Shown one piece after another: positions 1 to 5,529 of a DNA stretch of 6,166 nt. The notes below the pieces were generated by a model. The model was given only the letters and a program-made list of their open reading frames with translations, was not told the DNA's origin and did no database searches. Both the position numbers and the translations under genes were made by a program. Source of the DNA: Cytophagales bacterium (lineage in GTDB: Bacteria; Bacteroidota; Bacteroidia; Cytophagales; Cyclobacteriaceae); NCBI GenBank assembly GCA_020063545.1, contig JAGUUF010000145.1:1-6166 (forward strand). The letters are read 5' to 3'. The number at the start of each line of letters is the position of its first letter. Within the stretch, counting starts at the first letter, position 1.

Positions 1-485
1 GGATTATTAACCAGTGCACGGGCAATGGCCACGCGCTGGCGCTGGCCGCCCGAAAGTTCGTTGGGTTTGTGGTGCCACCGGTCGCCCAGGCCAACACTTT
101 CCAGGGTTTCCATGGCTTTCTCTTCGCGGTCGCTGCGGCTGTAGCCGGCATAAATGAGTGGCAGCGCTACATTCTCCAGTGCAGTGGCACGCGGCAGCAG
201 GTTAAACGTTTGAAACACAAACCCAATCTCCTTGTTTCGTACTTCCGCCAGTTCATTCTCGGTCATCTCGCTAACTACGTGGTTGTTGAGAATGTAGGTG
301 CCCGAAGTAGGCGAATCCAGGCAGCCGACAATATTCATCAAGGTTGATTTACCCGAACCCGAAGGACCCATAAAGGCAACATACTCCCCCTTGTTGATGG
401 TTATGGAAATGGACTGAAGGGCGCGTACTTCATTGTTGCCCATTTTATACACCTTGGAAATATTGTGTGTTTCGATGATTTTCAT
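1..485 (-). CDS. ABC transporter ATP-binding protein, MacB/LolD type (3' end cut off)
   Basis: The 161 visible residues form the N-terminal two thirds of an ABC ATPase, which hydrolyses ATP on the inner face of the membrane to drive a partner permease. Seen directly: Walker A GPSGSGKST (residues 40-48), a GCLDSPTSG stretch just after it (54-62), the Q-loop VFQTFNLL (Q92), and the signature LSGGQRQRVAIARAL (144-158). The window ends just before the expected Walker B and H-loop. The short N-terminus, the Q-loop wording and the LDSPTSG stretch are typical of the MacB/LolD/FtsE-like group, which acts with FtsX/MacB-type permeases in peptide or antibiotic efflux or lipoprotein release; the substrate cannot be told. 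A permease gene probably lies off the left edge (inference). The ATG at 485 gives the usual N-terminus, MKIIETHNISKVY. It follows the alpha/beta hydrolase gene in the same direction after 122 bases, so it may have its own promoter; a composite repeat abuts the start codon. Confidence 0.95.
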   Translation of the reverse strand, partial: MKIIETHNISKVYKMGNNEVRALQSISITINKGEYVAFMGPSGSGKSTLMNIVGCLDSPTSGTYILNNHVVSEMTENELAEVRNKEIGFVFQTFNLLPRATALENVALPLIYAGYSRSDREEKAMETLESVGLGDRWHHKPNELSGGQRQRVAIARALVNN

Positions 486-486
486 G

Positions 487-547
487 CCTGCAATCGGTTG
501 CCTTAGGTTAAACTGATGACCTGCAATTTTGTTTCGTCAGGTTGCCT
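487..547 (-). repeat. two copies of a two-part repeat before the ABC ATPase gene
   Basis: Read on the minus strand, AGGCAACC followed by ATTGCAGG occurs twice in the same order: 547-540 with 527-520, and 503-496 with 494-487. The two halves are separated by 12 bases in the distal copy and by one base in the proximal copy, which ends one base before the ATG at 485. All 16 bases are identical between copies. The position would suit an operator or leader control element, but it could also be the trace of a local duplication. Function is inference only. Confidence 0.5.
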
Positions 548-607
548 ATTAGTATTAGACTCATCGCCCAAATTACATAATGAAGCAACTTATTGAAGAA
601 ATGCCCA

Positions 608-1471
608 TTAGGACGATGGCCGCTCAATAAATGTTACAACCTGCCGGATAACCGCATTATCCTTCAGAATACGGGTATGCCCAAGCCCGGTGGTGCGCAG
701 CAACTCTGCTTTCGGGTAAACCTTTTGTATGGCCAGCGGATGATTCATGCTTACTTCGTTGTCGCCTTCATCGTGCACCAGCAGCAGTTCCATTGGCTGC
801 TTTACCTCTTTGATTTTGTAACTGGCCGTAAAGGCATCGAACGGCTTACCGGTTTTTTGCAAAACATATTTTTTAAAAAACAGCTTTGTCTTTTCCGAAC
901 CGTTTATCGCTTTAAGGTAGGTGTCAATTATCTCATCGCCTATTGAAGGACTGGCAATGTTAATGAGTTTTTTTACGGGTAACCCGTGGGCCGCGGCAAA
1001 AATCACGGCCGCACCGCCAAACGAGTGAGCAATTATCGCATCGGGGATACCCTGTTGCTCAACGAACGTTTTTAATACCGTTTCATACTCCAGGATGTCG
1101 GTGTTGCGTCCTTCTGATTTACCGTGTGCCGGGCCATCAAACCCAACAACCGAGTAGCCTGCGTTATTCAGCGGCTTAATAAAGCGCCTGAACTGCGTAG
1201 CCCGGCCTGCCCAGCCGTGAACAACCAACACATACCTGGAAAAACTGCCCCAGCGATAACATTGAATTTTTTTCCCGGCTGCCGTTATGGTAAACATTTC
1301 ACTAAACAAAACTGCCTTTCGTTCCTTTTCGGTTGGCCGGTAACGGAGTGGCGTAAAAAAAATGTAGACAAACAGGCGGTACGCCAGAAAAGGAATTGCC
1401 GTTTCAAGTTTGGGATATACCCACCGGATAACTTTCAGGGCTGTGGGCATTTTATCTTTCTTTTTACTCAT
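608..1471 (-). CDS. alpha/beta hydrolase
   Basis: A 287-residue serine hydrolase of the alpha/beta fold; substrate unknown (ester, lipid or thioester are all possible). Seen in order: a hydrophobic N-terminal stretch at about residues 24-42, the HGWAG oxyanion loop (85-89), GFDGPAHGKS (110-119), the nucleophile elbow AHSFGG with Ser150, the HDEGDNEV segment with Asp237 as likely catalytic acid, and GLGHTRIL with His265. The triad Ser150-Asp237-His265 is therefore complete and in the canonical order. The elbow has Ala where GxSxG has its first Gly. No signal peptide is evident; the N-terminal hydrophobic helix may pack against the core or touch the membrane. It starts 9 bases after the NRDE gene's stop, so it is probably translated from the same transcript. 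No Shine-Dalgarno sequence is seen. The family assignment is sure; the reaction is not. Confidence 0.93.
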   Translation of the reverse strand: MSKKKDKMPTALKVIRWVYPKLETAIPFLAYRLFVYIFFTPLRYRPTEKERKAVLFSEMFTITAAGKKIQCYRWGSFSRYVLVVHGWAGRATQFRRFIKPLNNAGYSVVGFDGPAHGKSEGRNTDILEYETVLKTFVEQQGIPDAIIAHSFGGAAVIFAAAHGLPVKKLINIASPSIGDEIIDTYLKAINGSEKTKLFFKKYVLQKTGKPFDAFTASYKIKEVKQPMELLLVHDEGDNEVSMNHPLAIQKVYPKAELLRTTGLGHTRILKDNAVIRQVVTFIERPSS

Positions 1472-1480
1472 GTCCCAGCA

Positions 1481-2248
1481 TCAGCCCTGAATGGAAAATT
1501 CAAAAACGGTATCGCGATACGCGAACGTATCCGGATTATATACACGCTCGGTAAATACTACGTCATTGTTTCGGGAAACCAGGATAACAGTGGAGCACCG
1601 CGACCCGTAATCCGGACTCTTAATAAACATACTGGAAAGTACGCGTTCGCGATCCAGGCCAATACCGGTATCAGGCAGATCACTGTCGGGGGCACGCTGC
1701 TCATCATACAACAATTCGAAAAGCATGGCCGGGTCAACCTTAGGCGCGGCAATTGCTTTACTGAATTTCTCTTTTCCGCGTTTTACTTTTGGCCAGGGTG
1801 TATTGAGCAGGTGGTTGCTTAACCCGTGCACGCCCTCGCTAATTTTTTGAACACGGCCCTGGTAGTTCGAATAATAATATAACGAATCCGGGTAGCCCAC
1901 CACCAGGTTGAAGCCGTTGTAAGCGCTTGATTTTTGTGCCACACTGTTCAGGTACTCGTCAGGTCGGTCGCCATTTACCAGGTATTCCGAAACGAGTTCA
2001 CCCCGCGATGGCGCCACAGGTTTCAGGTTTTTCAGGTCGCGGTAGTTGGTAACCATGCTGAGTTTGCCATGCTGCGACATGGCCAGCCAGGTGCCGTTTG
2101 CTTCCAGGTCGCGGCCGCCAACAATGTGCGGGTAATCATCCCAAAAGTGTGCAGGAGCGGTTTTGCGTTTATAAAACTCATCGCGGTTGCCGGCAAGGAT
2201 AAGTTTATAATGTGGGTGATGATTAAGGGAAATGAAAATCAGGCACAT
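1481..2248 (-). CDS. NRDE/TANGO2-family protein
   Basis: A 255-residue protein of the NRDE (TANGO2) family, named after the Asn-Arg-Asp-Glu motif. Seen: MCLIF at the N-terminus with Cys2, AGNRDEFYKR (NRDE at 21-24), GGRDLEANGTWLAM (44-57), TNYRD (67-71), SRGELV (81-86), YNGFNLVVG (110-118), HGLSNHLLNTPWPKV (141-155) and a C-terminal GSRCSTVILV (215-224). These cover the family's usual blocks at full length. The ATG at 2248 is preferred over a TTG at 2275 because family members begin with Met-Cys, the Cys being a candidate N-terminal nucleophile of an Ntn-hydrolase-like fold, and because the TTG would overlap the rnhB stop. Animal TANGO2 relatives have been linked to haem handling; the bacterial role is not settled and no function is asserted. 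It sits 16 bases after rnhB and 9 bases before the hydrolase gene, probably in one operon. Confidence 0.93.
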   Translation of the reverse strand: MCLIFISLNHHPHYKLILAGNRDEFYKRKTAPAHFWDDYPHIVGGRDLEANGTWLAMSQHGKLSMVTNYRDLKNLKPVAPSRGELVSEYLVNGDRPDEYLNSVAQKSSAYNGFNLVVGYPDSLYYYSNYQGRVQKISEGVHGLSNHLLNTPWPKVKRGKEKFSKAIAAPKVDPAMLFELLYDEQRAPDSDLPDTGIGLDRERVLSSMFIKSPDYGSRCSTVILVSRNNDVVFTERVYNPDTFAYRDTVFEFSIQG

Positions 2249-2264
2249 GCGATACAAACAAGTT

Positions 2265-2867
2265 CTACTCCTCAAAAAGTTCGAGTTGGGAAGGCAGTAA
2301 CTGGAACGACTTCCGGTGAAAAGGCGTGATGCCCAGTTTCCTTATCCCCTCCCGGTGCTCTTCGGTGGGATAGCCTACATTGGTTTCCCAGCCATAGCCG
2401 GGGAAATCGGCCGCCAGTTTTTGCATAACGTTATCGCGATGGATTTTAGCGAGCACACTTGCTGCTGCAATAGCCAGGTAGGTTGCATCGCCTTTTACAA
2501 TGCAATGAAACGGCAGATCGCCAAACGGTTTAAACCGGTTGCCGTCAATAAGCAGCAGGCCTGGTTTGATGGTTAATTTTTCAATGGCCAGGTGCATGGC
2601 TTTAAATGAGGCATTCAGAATATTAATCCGGTCAATTTCTTCATTGTCCACCTCGGCAACAGCCCAGGCAAGGGCATCGCGGAGGATATCATCCTGCACC
2701 GCCAATCGTTCATCATGGGTAAGCTGTTTGGAGTCATTCAGAATTGCGTGCCGGTAATTTTTAGGCAGAATAACAGCCGCGGCCACAACGGGGCCCGCCA
2801 GGCAACCCCTCCCTACTTCATCACATCCGGCTTCAATCAGGTTATTGGAAAAGGAGGAACGTAGCAT
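2265..2867 (-). CDS. rnhB: ribonuclease HII
   Basis: Ribonuclease HII cuts the RNA strand of RNA/DNA hybrids and incises 5' of single ribonucleotides misincorporated into DNA, starting ribonucleotide excision repair. The 200 residues fit the family's usual length. Numbering from the ATG at 2867: DEVGRG (Asp16, Glu17, metal ligands and the GRG hybrid-binding motif), LLIDGN (Asp108), KGD (Asp127, the likely fourth acidic ligand), AAASVLAKIHRD (ending at Asp145), YGWETNVGYPTEEH, and FHRKSF near the end. All expected catalytic acids are present. A TTG at 2876 could add three residues; ATG is preferred. The last residues read QLELFEE, and QLELF resembles a bacterial sliding-clamp-binding peptide. 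It is the first gene of the leftward cluster and diverges from the NUDIX gene across about 95 bases; no Shine-Dalgarno sequence precedes it. Confidence 0.98.
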   Translation of the reverse strand: MLRSSFSNNLIEAGCDEVGRGCLAGPVVAAAVILPKNYRHAILNDSKQLTHDERLAVQDDILRDALAWAVAEVDNEEIDRINILNASFKAMHLAIEKLTIKPGLLLIDGNRFKPFGDLPFHCIVKGDATYLAIAAASVLAKIHRDNVMQKLAADFPGYGWETNVGYPTEEHREGIRKLGITPFHRKSFQLLPSQLELFEE

Positions 2868-2883
2868 GGCGCTCAAAGTTCAC

Positions 2884-2911
2884 GATTCAAAATTCAAAAT
2901 TCAAGATTCAA
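2884..2911. repeat. four tandem 7-bp repeats (RATTCAA)
   Basis: GATTCAA, AATTCAA, AATTCAA and GATTCAA follow each other without gaps between the divergent rnhB and NUDIX genes. On the minus strand each unit gives TTGAAT/TTGAAC-like TTG boxes, one of which lies 20 bases upstream of GAACTTTG (2880-2873), itself one base off the Bacteroidota -7 element TAnnTTTG. The array could therefore contribute to an rnhB promoter, but the match is weak. Similar A/T-rich heptad strings are, as I recall, common between genes of cytophaga-like bacteria. Confidence 0.75.
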
Positions 2912-2960
2912 AATGACAGGATTTCATTAATCTTGGACATTCAACCCTGAATTTTGATTC
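2884..2960. repeat. imperfect inverted repeat in the divergent intergenic region
   Basis: The left arm at 2884-2896 and the right arm at 2948-2960 (TGAATTTTGATTC) are reverse complements at 12 of 13 positions, with a 51-base spacer. The left arm is also the start of the heptad array, and the right arm ends two bases before the NUDIX start codon. The arms are A/T-rich, so part of the match follows from composition. No T-run follows, so it is not a typical terminator. Confidence 0.45.
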
Positions 2961-2962
2961 CC

Positions 2963-3502
2963 ATGAATCCCTGGACAACCCTCACTACCCGCGAAGTGTA
3001 TAACAACCGTTGGATCCGCGTGGAAGAACATGACGTAATCAATCCTTCAGGTGGAAAGGGCATTTACGGCAAAGTGCATTTTAAAAACAACGCCATCGGC
3101 ATCATACCGGTTGATAATGAAGGCAACACCTGGCTGGTTGGTCAGCACCGCTATACGTTGAATGAATTTTCATGGGAAATACCCGAAGGTGGCGGGCCGG
3201 TGGGTACGCCTGCGCTTGAAGCGGCCAAACGCGAACTTTTGGAAGAAACCGGTTTAACCGCCAACCGATGGCAACTCCTGCTGCGCATGCACACATCAAA
3301 CTCCGTTACCGATGAAGAAGCCTTTATTTTTCTTGCTGAAGAATTGACTGAAGGCACTTCAGCGCCTGAAGAAACTGAGGCTGATCTGAAAGTGAAGAAA
3401 CTTCCGTTGAAAGATGCGATTGATATGGTGCTGAAAGGTGAGATTACCGACAGCATGAGCATTGCCGGTTTGCTTAAACTTGCACGGCTGAAGAATATCT
3501 GA
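2963..3502 (+). CDS. NUDIX hydrolase, ADP-ribose pyrophosphatase-like
   Basis: A 179-residue NUDIX enzyme, a family that cleaves nucleoside diphosphates linked to another group. The layout resembles ADP-ribose pyrophosphatases: an N-terminal strand region with WIRVEEHDVINPSG (17-30), then VGQHRYTLNEFSWEIPEGG (59-77), then the NUDIX box at 76-98 with RELLEETGL (90-98). Within the box the metal-binding Glu residues (91, 94, 95) are intact, but the first conserved Glu, five residues after the opening Gly, is Thr82. After the box comes TSNSVTDEEAFIFLAEEL (111-128) in place of the proline-containing SPG-type loop of classical ADP-ribose enzymes, so the substrate is uncertain. The ATG at 2963 is used; an in-frame TTG at 2954 lies inside the inverted repeat and is unlikely. 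It is the first gene of the rightward group, 36 bases before the MATE gene, and its leader has no Shine-Dalgarno sequence. Confidence 0.93.
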   Translation: MNPWTTLTTREVYNNRWIRVEEHDVINPSGGKGIYGKVHFKNNAIGIIPVDNEGNTWLVGQHRYTLNEFSWEIPEGGGPVGTPALEAAKRELLEETGLTANRWQLLLRMHTSNSVTDEEAFIFLAEELTEGTSAPEETEADLKVKKLPLKDAIDMVLKGEITDSMSIAGLLKLARLKNI

Positions 3503-3538
3503 ACCAAAACCTGTGCTGCTTTTTTCCGTTTAGCCTGC

Positions 3539-4885
3539 ATGACCATCCGTGAACACATCCGTACAAATTTTTTCCTGGCCTACCCGGTAATGCTTAGCAT
3601 GCTGGGCCAGGTAATGACGGGCGTGGCCGACAGCGTTATGATTGGGCAAACCGGGGCAACCCCGTTGGCAGCAGCTTCGCTGGCTAACGTTATCTTTATT
3701 TTGCTGCTCACGTTCGGTATCGGTGTTTCGTACGCCATTACTCCCCTGGTAGCCGAAGCGGATGGCCGTAACGACAAGCACCAGGTAATTGAATCGCTCC
3801 GCCACGGATATGTTATCAACCTGGTATCGGGTTTCATACTGGTCATCATCGGGTTTGCGGTTACACCGGTGCTGCATATTCTTAACCAACCGGCTGATGT
3901 TGTTGACCTCACAATTCCGTACCTCCACATTATCCTGCTCGGCATCTTTCCAACCATGGTATTCCAAACCTTCCGCCAGTTTGGCGAAGGGCTGCACCGC
4001 ACCCGCATGGCCATGATTATCGTTATCACCAGCAACCTGGTAAACATTTTTCTGAATTACGTGCTCATCTATGGCGAGCTCGGTTTCCCTGAACTTGGAT
4101 TGAACGGGGCCGGCTGGGCCACGCTAATTGCCAGAACACTTATGGGTATATGGATGGCCCTCTACATCTACTATGGAAAAAGTTTTGCCAGCTACCGACC
4201 GGGTTTTTTATTTGGAAACTATTCCCGCAAACTCATTAACCGCATGCTGCACATCGGCATCCCGGCAGGCATCCAGTTTATTTTCGAGGTGAGTGCCTTT
4301 GGCTTTTCGGCCATTATGATGGGCTGGCTGGGAACAACGGCACTTGCCGCACACCAGATTGCCATTAACCTGGCCACCATCAGTTACATGACCACTTCGG
4401 GCCTGGGCGCTGCGGCAACCATACGGGTGGGCAGCTACCTGGGCCAGAAAAACGTAAGCATGCTCAGGCATGCGGGCTTCACCTTAATGGGTATGGGTGC
4501 CTTGCTTATGGCCGTATGGGGTATTGTATTTATCGTTGCCCGGTACCGGCTTCCCGCATTGTATATCGATAACCCGGAGGTAATTGCCATGGCGGGCCCG
4601 CTGCTGATCATTGCAGGCTTATTTCAACTCTCAGACGGCATGCAGGTGGTTTGCATTGGTGCGCTGCGCGGCATTCAGGATGTTAAGATTCCCTCGCTGC
4701 TCATATTCGTTGCTTATTGGGTTATCGGGCTGCCGCTTGGCTACCTGCTCGGTTTCCCATTGCAACTGGGGGCAAACGGCATCTGGTCTGGCCTGCTCAT
4801 CGGTCTCACCATAACGGCACTGGCCATGTTTTTCCGGTTTAACCGGCTAACCAAAAACCTCTTCACGGGCAAGTCTGCAGATTAG
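3539..4885 (+). CDS. MATE-family multidrug efflux transporter, NorM-like
   Basis: A 448-residue inner-membrane antiporter that exports drugs or metabolites in exchange for Na+ or H+. The sequence is hydrophobic throughout and fits 12 transmembrane helices in two six-helix halves; family length is about 440-470. Key acidic residues known from Vibrio NorM (Asp36, Glu255, Asp371) have counterparts here at a constant offset of five: Asp31 in ADSVMIG, Glu250 in FIFEVSAFGFSAIMMGWLG, and Asp366 in SDGMQVVCIGALRG. Other family signatures are ALAAHQIAIN (268-277), GLGAAATIRVG (288-298) and FRQFGEGLHRTRMAM (145-159). The substrate cannot be read from sequence. The ATG at 3539 gives a short cytosolic N-terminus before helix 1. 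It lies 36 bases after the NUDIX gene and 36 before the thioesterase gene, probably in one transcript. Confidence 0.97.
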   Translation: MTIREHIRTNFFLAYPVMLSMLGQVMTGVADSVMIGQTGATPLAAASLANVIFILLLTFGIGVSYAITPLVAEADGRNDKHQVIESLRHGYVINLVSGFILVIIGFAVTPVLHILNQPADVVDLTIPYLHIILLGIFPTMVFQTFRQFGEGLHRTRMAMIIVITSNLVNIFLNYVLIYGELGFPELGLNGAGWATLIARTLMGIWMALYIYYGKSFASYRPGFLFGNYSRKLINRMLHIGIPAGIQFIFEVSAFGFSAIMMGWLGTTALAAHQIAINLATISYMTTSGLGAAATIRVGSYLGQKNVSMLRHAGFTLMGMGALLMAVWGIVFIVARYRLPALYIDNPEVIAMAGPLLIIAGLFQLSDGMQVVCIGALRGIQDVKIPSLLIFVAYWVIGLPLGYLLGFPLQLGANGIWSGLLIGLTITALAMFFRFNRLTKNLFTGKSAD

Positions 4886-4921
4886 TGTATTTTGGTAGTG
4901 CAAACCTAACCCAAACCTGCT

Positions 4922-5473
4922 ATGGTTGCCGATGCCCTGCCCGTACGCTATTCACAAACCACCATTACCGAATTGATGATACCCGCCTACGCCAATTTTG
5001 GCGGAAAAATCCATGGCGGCATTTTGCTCTCTTTAATGGATAAAGTGGCCTACGCCTGTGCCAGTAAACATGCCGGCACCTATTGCGTTACCGTTACGGT
5101 AAACCGCGTGGAGTTTCTGCAGCCCGTTGAAGTGGGCGAACTGGTTTCAATGCACGCCTCGGTAAACTATGTTGGCAACACATCGCTGATTGTGGGCATA
5201 CGGGTTGAGGCCATGAATGTAAAGACCAACACCATTAAGCATACCAACTCTTCGTTTTTTACCATGGTGGCCAAAGGCGAAGACGACAAACCAACACCGG
5301 TGCCCAAACTGATACTGGAAAACAAGGAAGATGTAAAGCGCTTCATCGAATCCATGCACATGAAACAAATCATCGGCTCAGTGCGAAAACAAATGGACGA
5401 TGCACGCTCGCATATTGACGTGGAGCGCGCCAGCGAACTGCTTAAAAATGAACGTTGCATTCTTCGATTTTAG
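4922..5473 (+). CDS. acyl-CoA thioesterase, hotdog fold
   Basis: A 183-residue cytosolic hotdog-domain enzyme that hydrolyses acyl-CoA to free fatty acid and CoA. The N-terminal two thirds hold the hotdog domain, with the family's active-site stretch at residues 21-40: PAYANFGGKIHGG followed by ILLSLMD. Asn25, the paired glycines 32-33 and Asp40 match the Asn/Asp-type acyl-CoA hydrolases (YciA and ACOT7 relatives). VNRVEFLQPVEVGELV (60-75) and the NSSFFTMVA strand (109-117) complete the fold. Residues from about 120 form a charged, probably helical C-terminal tail. Such enzymes usually work as dimers or hexamers. It starts 36 bases after the MATE stop. Its last two codons and stop (TAG at 5471-5473) lie inside the first units of a heptad repeat, so the C-terminal end may have been reshaped by the repeat. 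Chain-length preference is unknown. Confidence 0.93.
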   Translation: MVADALPVRYSQTTITELMIPAYANFGGKIHGGILLSLMDKVAYACASKHAGTYCVTVTVNRVEFLQPVEVGELVSMHASVNYVGNTSLIVGIRVEAMNVKTNTIKHTNSSFFTMVAKGEDDKPTPVPKLILENKEDVKRFIESMHMKQIIGSVRKQMDDARSHIDVERASELLKNERCILRF

Positions 5474-5499
5474 ATTGCAGATTTCGGATTGTTGAATTG
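5465..5499. repeat. five degenerate 7-bp repeats with a GATT core
   Basis: CGATTTT, AGATTGC, AGATTTC, GGATTGT and TGAATTG follow one another in exact 7-base phase; the first four carry GATT at positions 2-5 and the last has GAATT. The array begins inside the thioesterase gene, covers its stop codon and extends 26 bases into the gap before the peptidase gene. It shares the phase and an RATT core with the array at 2884-2911, but not the flanking bases. No stem-loop or T-run is seen, so a terminator role is not supported. Confidence 0.6.
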
Positions 5500-5529
5500 G
5501 CCTCCCACCAAGTAATTAAAATCACAAAT

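Noticed and set aside
486..607. Terminator or clear promoter in the gap between hydrolase and ABC genes
   Set aside because: No stable stem with a T-run and no well-spaced TTTG/TAnnTTTG pair was found on the minus strand; only the composite repeat stands out.
1124..1822. 232-codon open frame on the plus strand
   Set aside because: It lies antisense across the alpha/beta hydrolase and the NRDE gene, both with clear family motifs; its translation shows no recognisable domain.
2268..2272. AGGAG on the minus strand as a ribosome-binding site for the NRDE gene
   Set aside because: It is 19 bases from the ATG at 2248, too far to act, and it is simply the Glu-Glu-stop end of rnhB; it also overlaps too closely with the alternative TTG at 2275.
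2883..2917. Heptad array as a CRISPR array
   Set aside because: Units are 7 bases with no spacers and there is no cas gene nearby.
3515..3530. T-run after the NUDIX gene as an intrinsic terminator
   Set aside because: No G/C-rich stem precedes the six T residues, and the next gene starts 36 bases after the stop in the same direction.
3530..4047. Two overlapping 155-codon minus-strand frames inside the MATE gene
   Set aside because: The MATE reading frame has conserved helices and ion-site residues across this whole stretch; the antisense translations look like shadows.
4888..4896. TATTTTGG as a Bacteroidota -7 promoter element before the thioesterase gene
   Set aside because: The spacing inside the element is one base short of TAnnTTTG and no TTG box lies at a fitting distance upstream.
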